This document shows positions 17,916 to 26,526 of a stretch of 64,000 nucleotides of DNA, piece by piece (position 1 is the first letter of the stretch; each line of letters opens with the position of its first letter). The notes under the pieces were generated by a model. The model worked only from the letters and a program-made list of their open reading frames with translations. It did not search any database and was not told where the DNA came from. A program made the position numbers and the translations under genes. Origin of the DNA: Streptomyces litmocidini (GTDB taxonomy: Bacteria; Actinomycetota; Actinomycetes; Streptomycetales; Streptomycetaceae); the NCBI RefSeq assembly GCF_014649755.1, contig NZ_BMTQ01000007.1, positions 124,001 to 188,000 of the forward strand, written 5' to 3'.

Positions 17916-19094
17916 CTAGCGGCGGACGCGGGGCATGCCCAGGCCGATCCAGGAGATGATCTCGCGCTGGATCTCGTTGTTGCCGCCGCCGAAGGTGAAG
18001 ATGACGGCGGAGCGGTAGCCGCGTTCGAGTTCCCCGTGGAGGACGGCGCCCGCCGAGCCCTCCTTGAGGGCGCCGACGGCGCCGACGACCTCCATGAGGG
18101 CGGCGTAGGCGTCGCGGCGGGCCTCGGAGCCGTAGACCTTGACGGCGGAGGCGTCCTGGGGGGTGAGGGTGCCGTGCTGGACGGCGTTCACCATCTGCCA
18201 GTTGAGGAGCTTCATCGCGTCGAGGCGGGCGTGGGTGCGGGCCAGGGTGCGGCGGACCCAGGGCAGGTCGATGACGCGGCGGCCGTCGGAGAGCGGGGTG
18301 TCGGCGGCCCAGCGCCGGACGTCGTGGAGGGCGCGGATCGCCGTGGTGCCGTGGGCGGCGAGGGTGACGCGCTCGTGGTTGAGCTGGTTGGTGATGAGCC
18401 GCCAGCCCTTGTTCTCCTCGCCGACGCGGTGGGAGACCGGGACGCGGACGTCGTCGTAGTGGCTCGCGGTGGTGTCGTGCGAGGCGAGGGTGTTGATGAT
18501 CGTGCAGGAGTAGCCGGGGTCGCTCGTCGGCACGAGGAGCATGGTGATGCCCTTGTGCGGCGGGGCTTCGGGGTCCGTGCGGACGGCGAGCCAGACCCAG
18601 TCGGCGGTGTCGCCGTTCGTCGTCCAGATCTTCTGGCCGTTGACGACGTACGCGTCGCCCTCCCGCACCGCGCGGGTCTTCAGGGCGGCCAGGTCGGTGC
18701 CCGCGTCGGGCTCGCTGTAACCGATGGCGAAGTCGATCTCGCCGGAGAGGATGCGGGGCAGGAAGTACGCCTTCTGCTCGTCCGTGCCGTAGCGCATGAT
18801 CGTCGGGCCGACGGTGTTCAGCGCCATCAGCGGCAGCGGCACGCCGGCCTGCGCGGCCTCGTCGAAGAAGATGAACTGTTCCATGGGGGTCAGGCCGCGC
18901 CCGCCGTACTCGGTGGGCCAGCCCACCCCGAGCCAGCCTTCGGAGCCGAGGCGCCGCACGGTCTCGCGGTAGAAGCGCTTCTGGGCCGCCGGGTCGGCGT
19001 GGCGGGTGTGGACGTCGTCCGGGACCAGTTCGGCGAAGTACGCCCGCAGTTCGGCGCGCAGGCCGTTCTGCGCGGGCGTGTACTCGAGGTGCAT
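17916..19094 (-). CDS. Acyl-CoA dehydrogenase
   Basis: A 392-residue flavin acyl-CoA dehydrogenase, alpha-beta oxidation step (C2-C3 desaturation). The FAD/substrate signatures IGYSEPDAGTD (about 123) and the C-terminal FGGGNNEIQREIISWIGLGMPR are clear; this ending is typical of the actinobacterial FadE subgroup often linked to sterol or long branched substrates. The ATG of MHLEYTPAQ is chosen because GGAGG precedes it by six bases; an in-frame ATG at 19193 would add an unconserved leader. A KstR-like box lies upstream. Substrate is inferred only weakly. Confidence 0.92.
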   Translation of the reverse strand: MHLEYTPAQNGLRAELRAYFAELVPDDVHTRHADPAAQKRFYRETVRRLGSEGWLGVGWPTEYGGRGLTPMEQFIFFDEAAQAGVPLPLMALNTVGPTIMRYGTDEQKAYFLPRILSGEIDFAIGYSEPDAGTDLAALKTRAVREGDAYVVNGQKIWTTNGDTADWVWLAVRTDPEAPPHKGITMLLVPTSDPGYSCTIINTLASHDTTASHYDDVRVPVSHRVGEENKGWRLITNQLNHERVTLAAHGTTAIRALHDVRRWAADTPLSDGRRVIDLPWVRRTLARTHARLDAMKLLNWQMVNAVQHGTLTPQDASAVKVYGSEARRDAYAALMEVVGAVGALKEGSAGAVLHGELERGYRSAVIFTFGGGNNEIQREIISWIGLGMPRVRR

Positions 19095-19178
19095 GGCGTC
19101 CTCCCGTGGCGGCGTCCGGCGGTGTGCCGCGGCATCCGCCGCGTCCCCGTGCGGTGCGACGCGCGACGGCGGACACGG

Positions 19179-19192
19179 TAGAACGTGTTCCA
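19179..19192 (-). promoter_or_regulatory. KstR-like operator TAGAACGTGTTCCA
   Basis: This 14-mer matches the consensus TnnAACnnGTTnnA published for the TetR-family sterol regulator KstR, 85 bp upstream of the acyl-CoA dehydrogenase start. It is an 8-bp core palindrome (AACGTGTT is one base from AACACGTT-type symmetry). No kstR gene is in the window. Confidence 0.5.
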
Positions 19193-19273
19193 TAAATGCG
19201 GAAGCCCCGGGACGGCCGGGGCCCCGGCTCGGTGCGACCGATCCGGGGCCCGCGGGAGGGGAAGGGCGAGAAA

Positions 19274-19289
19274 CCGGCCCGAAGGCCGG
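19274..19289 (-). terminator. Rho-independent terminator after the small conserved gene
   Basis: On the minus strand CCGGCC-TTCG-GGCCGG is followed by TTTCTC, eight bases after the TAG of the 67-residue gene. A UUCG tetraloop with a short U run is a good intrinsic terminator for this GC content. A second, longer stem (19219-19227 with 19243-19251) follows. Confidence 0.65.
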
Positions 19290-19296
19290 CCGGGTC

Positions 19297-19500
19297 CTAT
19301 GGCAGGAGCTCCTCCATGGAGGCGCGCCCCTTCTCCGCCATGCGGCGTTCCGCCCAGGCGAGGGTCTTCGGATTCACGTCACGGCCGGAGGCGAGGACCA
19401 GGTCCTCGGCCGTGAACTCGCCGCCCTCCGGGCCGGCGTGCAGCTGCTTGTCGGGCGTCGGACGCTCCCCCAGGAACGTCTTGTCGGGCTCAGCGTTCAT
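19297..19500 (-). CDS. Small conserved hypothetical protein (67 aa)
   Basis: A 67-residue protein, hydrophilic, without signal or membrane segment: MNAEPDKTFLGERPTPDK, then a GGEFTAEDLVLASGRDVNPK segment and a C-terminal amphipathic helix (LAWAERRMAEKGRASMEELL). An excellent GGAGG lies four bases before the ATG and a terminator follows the stop, so I consider it a real gene. I recognise no domain. Function unknown. Confidence 0.75.
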   Translation of the reverse strand: MNAEPDKTFLGERPTPDKQLHAGPEGGEFTAEDLVLASGRDVNPKTLAWAERRMAEKGRASMEELLP

Positions 19501-19851
19501 GCCGCCTCCTACGTGTTCGTCCGGCACTCGCCATTCTCGTGTCCGGTCCCCGTCCGCGCATCCGGGACCGCTCTCGGGCCGCCCGTGCCGTCCGTGTCCC
19601 TCGTGCCGCCCCGGGGCGGTCACCCCGTGTCGACGGGGCGTCGACGGGGCGTCGACGGCCCCGGCGAAGGCGGGCCCCCGTCCGAGGGGCCGACCGTGCC
19701 CCAGCCGCCGCCCCTGCCCCCGCACCGCCTGCGGGTGACCGCCGTCCACCCGGGTGACCCCGCGCACGCGCCGTGTCACCCGGGGCGCCCCGAGCCTCGA
19801 CGGCTCCGCCCTCACGGGCCGCTCGGGACGGCGCGGTCCGTGCGGGCCGCG
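19501..19851. other. Non-coding stretch with an 11-bp tandem repeat
   Basis: No credible gene. It holds 2.7 copies of GTCGACGGGGC at 19629-19658 and lies downstream of the decayed AfsR-like gene, so part of it may be eroded coding sequence of that gene. Confidence 0.6.
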
Positions 19852-20911
19852 TCACCGCGTGCCGGGCCCCCGGCCGGGGTCCTCCCCCTCCCGGACCGGG
19901 GCGGCCGCCCCGGGGGAGAGGCCGGTGCCCTCCTCGTGGCCGCGTGCGTACGCCTCCGGGGGCAGGGCCGCGCGGAGCACCGCCCCGGCGCGGACCCGGA
20001 TCGCGGCCTCGGTCCGCGCGGTGAAGGGGCGGAAGCCGCCGCCCGTGTCGGCACCGGCGTGTTCGCGGTTGTCGAGGACCAGCGGCATCCGGCGCCCGGC
20101 GCAGTGCTCGACGAGGGCAGCGAACCGGCCCTTCGGGTCGGTCGGGGGAACGGCCGGGGTGTGCCGGAGCTGGGCCTCGTGGGCCCCGAGCGCGGTGAGG
20201 ACGCCGACGGCGACCGTGGACTCCCCGCGTACGGAGGCGAGTTCGGCGAGGTGGACGGGACCCTCGTACGTCCCGGCCGTCTCCGGGGCGAGCCGCGTCT
20301 TGCCCACGCCGCCCGGCCCGGTGAGGGTGACGAGCCGCCGCCCGTCCCGGGCGGCGAGCGAGTCCAGTTCGTCGGTCCGGCCGATGAACGGGGTCAGGCG
20401 GGCGGGAAGGGCGCCGGACGGAGCGGGTGGCGGGGGCGGCACGGGTCCACCGCCCGTGAGGAGTTCGGCGTGCAGGGAGCGCGGCTCCGGTCCCGGGTCG
20501 GTGCCGAGTCGAAGGCCTCGTCGAGGAGCGTGGCCACCCGTTCGGCGTGGCCGGCGGCGAGCGCGGCGGCGCCTTCGGCGGCGAGCCGTTCGAAGCGGTG
20601 CGGGTCGACGGCGTCGGGGTCGGCGGCCGGCCGGTGGCCGCCGGGGCGGAGGCGACGGCCTCGCGGCCGAGGGCGCGGCGCAGGCGGCCGACGAGGGCCT
20701 GGAGCGCCGCCGTGCGGTCCTGGTCGTCGGTCGGGTCGGCGTCGGCCCACACCTGGTCGATCAGCGCGCCGGGGCCCACCGTGCGCCCTCCGGCCGCGGC
20801 GAGCGCGGTGAGGAGTGCCCGGAGCCCGGCGCCGCCGAGGACCGCCTCCGTCCTGTCGTCGGCGCGGAAGGCCCGGGACGGACCGAGGACGCGGCAGGAC
20901 GGCGGCTGCAC
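19852..20911 (-). pseudogene. AfsR/SARP-family regulator, decayed
   Basis: Pieces of one gene sit in three minus-strand frames. From a GTG at 20911: VQPPSCRVLGPSRAF then RALLTALAAAGG and VGRLRRALGREAV, the SARP OmpR-type winged helix. After a shift near 20625-20640 the bacterial activator domain continues (PDAVDPHRFERLAAEG, ERVATLLDEA). Most of the rest of that domain is missing, and in a third frame the NB-ARC ATPase follows (RLTPFIGRTDEL, Walker A LTGPGGVGKTRLA, Walker B-like MPLVLDNREH). It stops early, without the remaining ATPase or TPR domains. At least two frameshifts, an internal deletion and a 3' truncation make it non-functional as a regulator unless the NB-ARC fragment (up to 196 residues) is still made. 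Confidence 0.85.
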
Positions 20912-21100
20912 CGGCCCGTTCCGGCGCGGACGGGAGGGACCCCCTCGCCCTCTCGACCGGCCCGGCCTCCTCCCTCCCCGGCCTGCGGCCCGGTCCGCTC
21001 GCCCCCTCGCTCCAGCCCGCCCCGCCCGGCCCGGTTCGTCGCGGCGAACTCGCGCCACGCCGTGTCGCCGCCATGGCGTCCGCGGGGTGCGGGTTCGACA

Positions 21101-23194
21101 ATGGGGAGGATGACCGATGACGACCGGCGTACGCGCAGTGGCGAGATCGGGCCCGCCGAGTGGCTCGCCATGAACCGGACCGGCAGCTTCGACTGGGATC
21201 TCGACACGGGCACCATCGATGTCGACGAGTCCGGGCTGCTGATCTTCGGCGTGGCCCCGGACGCCTTCGACGGACGGCCGTCGTCGATCGTGACGCGCCT
21301 GGCGCCCGACGAGCAGGTCAAACTGGAGGACGTCGTACGGCAGGCCGTACGGAGCGGCGCGGTCTCGTACACGGCGCACTTCCCCATCCCGCAGGCCGAG
21401 GGGTCACCCCACTGGACGCACGTGCAGGCGCGGATCCTGCGCTCGCCCGACGGCCGGGCCCGGCGGATCGTCGGCATCGTGCGGGACACGACCGCCGAGG
21501 TCGCGCACTTCGCCTTCGTGCAGGAGCTGGAGAAGCGGCGCGAGGTCCAGACGAACATCGTCGAGCGGACGACGAACGCGCTGTCGCGCGCGGTGACCGT
21601 GGACGACGTGACCGCCGCCCTGACCGGGCCGGGCGGCCTCGCCCGGCTCGGCGCGGACGGTCTCGCCCTCGGTCTCGTCGAGAACGGCTCGCTCAACCTC
21701 ATCGCGCTCAGCGGCGAGTCCCTCGACGTCCTCGACGACTTCCGCAGCCGTCGCCTCGACCGGAAACTGCCGCTGGCCGAGGCGGTGCTGAGCGGACGGC
21801 CCCGGTTCGTCTCCTCGTTCCCCTCGCTGGGGCGGGACTTCCCCGAACTCGCCCCCTACCTGCCGCACCTGGAGTTCCGGGCCGCCTGCTACCTCCCGCT
21901 GGTGGCGCAGGCGCGTTCGCTCGGCGGCATGGCCCTGTTCTACCGGGGCCGCACCTCCTTCAACGCCGACGAGCGCAACCTCGCCCTCGGCCTCGCGGCG
22001 ATCGTCGCCCAGTCGCTCCAGCGGGCGATCCTCTTCGACGAGGAGCGGGAGTTGGCCACCGGACTCCAGGCGACGATGCTGCCGCGTCGGATCCCGCAGT
22101 TCACCGGCGGCGAGATCGCCGTCCGCTACCACGCGGCGTGGAGCGGACGGCAGGTCGGCGGCGACTGGTACGACGTGATCCCGCTGCCGCGCGGCCGGGT
22201 CGGGGTCGTCGTCGGCGACGTCCAGGGCCACGACACGCACGCCGCCGCCATCATGGGGCAGCTGCGGATCGCCCTGCGCGCGTACGCCGGTGAGGGGCAC
22301 GCCCCGTCGACCGTCCTGGCCCGGGCCTCCCGGTTCCTCGCCGAGCTGGACACCAACCGCTTCGCGACCTGCACGTACGCGCAGGTGGACCTGGCGAGCG
22401 GCGCCCTGCGCGCCGTACGGGCCGGGCATCTCGATCCGTTGATCCGGCACACCGACGGCCGGGTCGGGCAGCCGAAGCTGCGGGGTGGGCTCCCGCTGGG
22501 CCTCGCGACCGTGTTCGGCGACGAGGAGTTCCCGGAGACGCGGCTCGACCTGGTGCCCGGCGAGACGCTGGTGCTCTGCACGGACGGGCTCGTCGAGCAG
22601 CCCGGCTCGGACATCGAGTCCGGTCTCGCCGCGCTCTCGGGCGCGATCGCCAGCGGTCCGCCGCAGGCGGAGGCGCTCGCCGACCACCTCTCCGAACGCC
22701 TCTGGGAGCGGTGGGGTTCGGGCGACGACGTGGCGCTCCTGGTGCTGCGGCGCAGTCCGGACCCGGGCACGCCCCGGGCGCCGCGCATCCACCAGTACAT
22801 CCACCAGGCCGATCCGCAGGGGCTCTCGGACGCGCGGGCGGCCGTCGGGCAGGCGCTCCGCGACTGGGGCATGCCGGAACTCGTCGACGACGCGGAGCTG
22901 TTGACGGGTGAGCTGCTCGTGAACGTGCTGCTGCACACCGAGGGCGGAGCGGTGCTGACGCTGGAGGTGCTGCCCGAGCCGGTGCGGCGGGTGCGGCTCT
23001 CGGTGCAGGACCGGTCGAGCGCCTGGCCCCGGCGGCGCACCCCCGGCGAGGCCGCGACCTCGGGCCGGGGGATGCTCCTGATCGACGCGCTGGCCTCCCG
23101 GTGGGGCGTGGAGCCGCGCGGCGAGGGCAAGGCCGTGTGGTGCGAGATCGGGCCCGCGCAGGTGACGGTCGACGCCGCCCCCGGCGGTGGGTGA
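21101..23194 (+). CDS. SpoIIE/PP2C-family phosphatase with PAS, GAF and anti-sigma-factor-like ATPase domains
   Basis: A 697-residue signalling protein. In order: PAS-like sensor (about 20-140, GSFDWDLDTGTIDVD), GAF domain (about 165-310), PP2C/SpoIIE phosphatase (about 325-540, GGDWYDVIPLPRGRVGVVVGDVQGHD with metal-binding Asp, and GDDVALLVLR), and a HATPase_c domain of the RsbW/SpoIIAB type (about 560-690, ELLTGELLVNVLLHT and SGRGMLLIDAL). This Streptomyces architecture couples dephosphorylation of anti-anti-sigma factors with a kinase-like ATPase, in sigma-factor partner switching; which sigma factor is unknown. The start could be ATG 21101 or 21110; GGGGAGG lies between the two, so neither has ideal spacing. 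The next gene starts 10 bp downstream. Confidence 0.92.
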   Translation: MGRMTDDDRRTRSGEIGPAEWLAMNRTGSFDWDLDTGTIDVDESGLLIFGVAPDAFDGRPSSIVTRLAPDEQVKLEDVVRQAVRSGAVSYTAHFPIPQAEGSPHWTHVQARILRSPDGRARRIVGIVRDTTAEVAHFAFVQELEKRREVQTNIVERTTNALSRAVTVDDVTAALTGPGGLARLGADGLALGLVENGSLNLIALSGESLDVLDDFRSRRLDRKLPLAEAVLSGRPRFVSSFPSLGRDFPELAPYLPHLEFRAACYLPLVAQARSLGGMALFYRGRTSFNADERNLALGLAAIVAQSLQRAILFDEERELATGLQATMLPRRIPQFTGGEIAVRYHAAWSGRQVGGDWYDVIPLPRGRVGVVVGDVQGHDTHAAAIMGQLRIALRAYAGEGHAPSTVLARASRFLAELDTNRFATCTYAQVDLASGALRAVRAGHLDPLIRHTDGRVGQPKLRGGLPLGLATVFGDEEFPETRLDLVPGETLVLCTDGLVEQPGSDIESGLAALSGAIASGPPQAEALADHLSERLWERWGSGDDVALLVLRRSPDPGTPRAPRIHQYIHQADPQGLSDARAAVGQALRDWGMPELVDDAELLTGELLVNVLLHTEGGAVLTLEVLPEPVRRVRLSVQDRSSAWPRRRTPGEAATSGRGMLLIDALASRWGVEPRGEGKAVWCEIGPAQVTVDAAPGGG

Positions 23195-23204
23195 GGAGGC
23201 CGCC

Positions 23205-24233
23205 GTGGACCCCGTCGCCGCGCTGGACCGCATCGCGTTCCTGCTGGAACGCGCCGGGGCGCCGGGCTACCGGGCGCGCGCCTTCCGGACCGCCGCCGCG
23301 GTCGTCGCGGCCCTGCCGGAGGGCGAGGCGGCCCGGCTGTCGGCGGCGGGCGCCCTGGAGTCGTTGAAGGGCATCGGGCCGAAGACGGCGGCGGTGGTGC
23401 GCGAGGCCCTGGAGGGCCGGGTTCCGGAGTATCTGGCGCACCTGGAGGAGGAGTCGGAGGCCGCCCCGGGACCGACGGAGGGGGACGGTCGCGCGGGCGG
23501 GGCGCTGCGGGCGGCCCTGCGCGGTGACTGCCATCTGCATTCGGACTGGTCCGACGGCGGCGCCGGCATCGAGGCCATGGGGCGGACGGCGGCGGCGATC
23601 GGGCACGAGTGGGCGGTCCTCACCGACCACTCGCCGCGTCTGACGGTGGCGCGGGGCCTGTCCCCCGAGCGCCTGCGGCGCCAACTGGACGTGGTGGCGC
23701 GGCTCAACGAGGAGTGGGCGCCGTTCCGGCTCCTCACCGGGATCGAGTGCGACATCCTGGACGACGGCTCGCTCGACCAGGAGCCGGAGCTGCTCGACCG
23801 CCTCGACCTGGTCGTCGGCTCGGTCCACTCGAAGCTCCGGATGGACGCCCGGTCGATGACCCGCCGCCTCGAACGGGCCGTGCGCGACCCGCTGGTGGAC
23901 GTGCTCGGGCACTGCACGGGACGCCTGGTGGCGGGCGGGCGGCTGCGGCCCGAGTCCGGGTTCGACGCGGAGCGCGTCTTCGCCGCCTGCGCCGAGTCGG
24001 GGACGGCCGTGGAGATCAACAGCCGCCCGGAGCGCCTCGATCCGCCGCGCCGGCTGTTGCGGACGGCGGTCGCGGCGGGCACGTGCTTCGCCGTCGACAC
24101 GGACGCCCACGCGCCCGGTCAGCTGGAGTGGCAGATCCTGGGTTGCGCACGGGCCGAGGAGTGCGGGGTCCCGCCGGAGCGGGTGATCAACACCTGGCCG
24201 GCGGAGCGGCTGCTGGAGTGGGCGCGGGGCTGA
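23205..24233 (+). CDS. HhH-PHP domain protein (family X polymerase-like phosphoesterase)
   Basis: 342 residues. The N-terminal 75 residues are a helix-hairpin-helix region as in family X DNA polymerases (ESLKGIGPKTAAVVREAL). From about 108 is a PHP metal-dependent phosphoesterase: DCHLHSDWSDGG, VLTDHSPRL, GIECDI, VVGSVHS, DVLGHCTGR, EINSRPERLDPP, DTDAHAPGQL carry the nine expected metal ligands. The polymerase domain itself is absent, so it is probably a stand-alone DNA-associated phosphoesterase or histidinol-phosphatase-like enzyme. GTG 23205 is preferred, five bases after GAGGAGG, rather than GTG 23187, which would overlap the upstream stop. Confidence 0.88.
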   Translation: MDPVAALDRIAFLLERAGAPGYRARAFRTAAAVVAALPEGEAARLSAAGALESLKGIGPKTAAVVREALEGRVPEYLAHLEEESEAAPGPTEGDGRAGGALRAALRGDCHLHSDWSDGGAGIEAMGRTAAAIGHEWAVLTDHSPRLTVARGLSPERLRRQLDVVARLNEEWAPFRLLTGIECDILDDGSLDQEPELLDRLDLVVGSVHSKLRMDARSMTRRLERAVRDPLVDVLGHCTGRLVAGGRLRPESGFDAERVFAACAESGTAVEINSRPERLDPPRRLLRTAVAAGTCFAVDTDAHAPGQLEWQILGCARAEECGVPPERVINTWPAERLLEWARG

Positions 24234-24237
24234 GGCG

Positions 24238-24269
24238 CCGGCGGAGCCGGAGGAGGCCGGCTCCGCCGG
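24238..24269. terminator. Bidirectional hairpin between convergent genes
   Basis: A perfect 13-bp stem (24238-24250 with 24257-24269) and a 6-base loop AGGAGG, located between the PHP gene stop and the dehydrogenase stop. It has no U run, as usual in this GC range. Confidence 0.75.
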
Positions 24270-24272
24270 GCG

Positions 24273-25670
24273 TCAGGCGCGCTGCCAGACCGTGGTCGCG
24301 TTGCAGAACTCGCGGATGCCGTGGCCGGAGAGCTCCCGGCCGTACCCCGAGCGCTTGATCCCGCCGAAGGGGAGCGCGGGGTGCGAGGCCGTCATGCCGT
24401 TGACGAAGACGCCGCCCGCCTCCAGGTCGCGGACGAAGAACGCGATGTCCTCCTGGGAGCGCGTCCAGACGTTGGAACTGAGGCCGAACGGGGAGTCGTT
24501 GGCGACGGCCACCGCCTCCTCGACGTCATGGACCGGGTAGACGGTGGCGACCGGGCCGAAGGCCTCCTCGTGGTGGATCCGCATCTCCGGCGTGATGCCG
24601 GTGAGGACGGTGGGCCGGTAGTACCAGCCGTTCCGGAGCGCGGGCTCCTCCGGGCGCTGTCCGCCGCAGAGGACGGTGGCGCCCCGCTCGACGGCGTCGT
24701 CGACGAGCGCCTCCAGGTCGGCCCGGCCCTGCTCGGTGGCGAGGGGGCCGACGTCGGTGGACTCGTCGAGGGGGTCGCCGACGGTGAGGGCGTTCATGGC
24801 GGCGGTGAAGCGCTCCGAGAAGTCGTCGTACACGTCGTGGTGGACGATGAACCGTTTGGCGGCGATGCAGGACTGTCCGTTGTTCTGCACGCGCGCGGTG
24901 ACGGCGGTCTTCACGGCTCCGACGATGTCGGCGGAGGGCATGACGATGTACGGGTCGCTGCCGCCGAGCTCCAGGACGGTCTTCTTCACCTCGCCGCCCG
25001 CGACGGCGGCGACGGACCGGCCGGCCGGCTCGCTGCCGGTGAGGGTGGCGGCCACCACCCGGGGGTCCCGGAGGACGCCCTCGACCTCGCGGGAGCCGAT
25101 GAGGAGGGTCTGGAAGCAGCCGTCCGGATATCCGGCGCGCCGGAAGAGGTCGCCCAGGTAGAGCGCGGTCCTCGGCACGTTGGAGGCGTGTTTGAGCAGG
25201 CCGGTGTTGCCCGCCATGAGCGCGGGCGCGGCGAAGCGGATCACCTGCCAGAGCGGGAAGTTCCACGGCATGACGGCGAGGATCGGGCCGAGGGGCCGGT
25301 AGTGGACCCGGGCCATGTCGGCGCCCGAGTCCTGGACGTCGCTCTCGGCCGGGTGCTCGTCGGCGAGCAGTTCCTCCGCCTTCTTGGCGTACCAGCGCAT
25401 GGCCTTCGCGCACTTGGCGGCCTCCGCGCGGGCGGCGACGATCGGCTTGCCCATCTCGGTGGTCATGGTGCGGGCGATGTCCTCGGTGTCCTCGTCGAGG
25501 AGGGTCGCGGCGGCGCGCATGAGCCGGGAGCGCTCGGCGAAGGAGGTCGTGCGGTACTGGCGGTACGCCTCGTGCGCGGCGGCGATGCGCCGCTCGACCT
25601 CCTCGGGCCCGTGGGCCTCGTAGGTGCGCAGCGTCTCACCCGTCGCGGGGTTCACGGTGGCGATGCCCAT
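24273..25670 (-). CDS. NAD(P)-dependent succinate-semialdehyde dehydrogenase-type aldehyde dehydrogenase
   Basis: A 465-residue aldehyde dehydrogenase, oxidising an aldehyde to its acid. Signatures: MPWNFPLWQ (about 138), general base Glu in LELGGSDP (about 237), nucleophile Cys in NNGQSCIAAKRF (about 265) and AFGPV (about 366). Sequence and length fit the short GabD/YneI type that acts on succinate semialdehyde, but close relatives use other aldehydes and no GABA aminotransferase is adjacent, so the substrate is a family-based inference. The ATG follows GGAGG by seven bases. Confidence 0.9.
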   Translation of the reverse strand: MGIATVNPATGETLRTYEAHGPEEVERRIAAAHEAYRQYRTTSFAERSRLMRAAATLLDEDTEDIARTMTTEMGKPIVAARAEAAKCAKAMRWYAKKAEELLADEHPAESDVQDSGADMARVHYRPLGPILAVMPWNFPLWQVIRFAAPALMAGNTGLLKHASNVPRTALYLGDLFRRAGYPDGCFQTLLIGSREVEGVLRDPRVVAATLTGSEPAGRSVAAVAGGEVKKTVLELGGSDPYIVMPSADIVGAVKTAVTARVQNNGQSCIAAKRFIVHHDVYDDFSERFTAAMNALTVGDPLDESTDVGPLATEQGRADLEALVDDAVERGATVLCGGQRPEEPALRNGWYYRPTVLTGITPEMRIHHEEAFGPVATVYPVHDVEEAVAVANDSPFGLSSNVWTRSQEDIAFFVRDLEAGGVFVNGMTASHPALPFGGIKRSGYGRELSGHGIREFCNATTVWQRA

Positions 25671-25899
25671 GACGTGCCTCCTGCCCTCGGCCCCCGTCCG
25701 TAACCTTTCCCTCCCCGAACTCCCCCCCTCCCCGAACCTTCCCCTCCCCGGCCGTCGGCGCAACAGGGGCGGGGCGGCGGGGTGACCCCCCGCCCGATCG
25801 GCCGGAGCTGGACCGGTCCCAAGGATGCGCGATACGGACTATTCGGGAGGATGGGCACAGAAGCATCCACACGGAGCTCACGAACGAGAGGCATTCGTC

Positions 25900-26388
25900 A
25901 TGGCTGTTTCCAGCACTCCGATCGGGCTCACCCGGGGCGCGCACGTCGGGATCTCGGTCTCGGACCTGGACGTGGCGATCGATTTCTACCAGGCCCTGAC
26001 GGGGCGGCCGCCCGTCGCGCAGGGGACCATGCACAGCGTGCGCCTCGGCACGTCGCAGGGGTTGCCCGACGCGCACCTGCGGTACGCCACGATCAACATC
26101 GACGGCCTCGGCATCGACCTGATCGAGTTCCAGGATCCGGTGGGCTGGCGGACGAACGGGGCGGCGAACCGCCCGGGATCCATGCACCTCTGCTTCGCGG
26201 TCGACGACTTCGACGCCGTGTACAAGCGCATGAAGGAGGCCGGTTACGACTTCCTCGGCGACGACTACACGTTTCTCGCGGGCGAGGTCACCCCGGACGC
26301 GGCCCTCGGCACCAGGGTCGCGTATTTCAACGACCCCGACGGCACCAACCTGGAGATCATCGAGCCCAGGGGCGGATTCGCCCCGTAG
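25900..26388 (+). CDS. VOC-family metalloprotein (glyoxalase/dioxygenase-like)
   Basis: 162 residues of the vicinal-oxygen-chelate fold with two beta-alpha-beta-beta-beta modules: GAHVGISVSDLDVAIDFYQ with the first metal His, and SMHLCFAVDDFDAVYKRM with the second metal His, ending with FNDPDGTNLEIIEP carrying the metal Glu. This is the metal-binding pattern of glyoxalase I-like or extradiol dioxygenase-like enzymes. An AGAGG ribosome site precedes the ATG. Upstream gap has C-rich CTTCCCCTCCCC repeats. Specific substrate unknown. Confidence 0.85.
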   Translation: MAVSSTPIGLTRGAHVGISVSDLDVAIDFYQALTGRPPVAQGTMHSVRLGTSQGLPDAHLRYATINIDGLGIDLIEFQDPVGWRTNGAANRPGSMHLCFAVDDFDAVYKRMKEAGYDFLGDDYTFLAGEVTPDAALGTRVAYFNDPDGTNLEIIEPRGGFAP

Positions 26389-26456
26389 GCGCCGCGAAGA
26401 CCCGCGGGCGGAGCACGACGCCTCGCGCCGCCCTCCCGACGCCGCCCGGGACCGGC

Positions 26457-26496
26457 GGGCCCGCTCCCCCGGCCGGGCGCCCGGGGGAGCGGGCCC
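26457..26496. terminator. Bidirectional hairpin between VOC and ThuA genes
   Basis: A perfect 16-bp stem (26457-26472 with 26481-26496) and an 8-base loop, between convergent genes. One of the strongest hairpins in the window. Confidence 0.8.
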
Positions 26497-26526
26497 CCTC
26501 GGCGTCCGCCGCACGGCGGTCGGACC

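Noticed and set aside
19754..21100. N-terminal extension of the PP2C phosphatase to 19754
   Set aside because: The extension is the antisense of the AfsR remnant and has no domain; the conserved protein begins near 21101.
24321..25703. A 460-residue plus-strand frame opposite the aldehyde dehydrogenase
   Set aside because: Mirror frame; the minus strand has the complete catalytic motifs.
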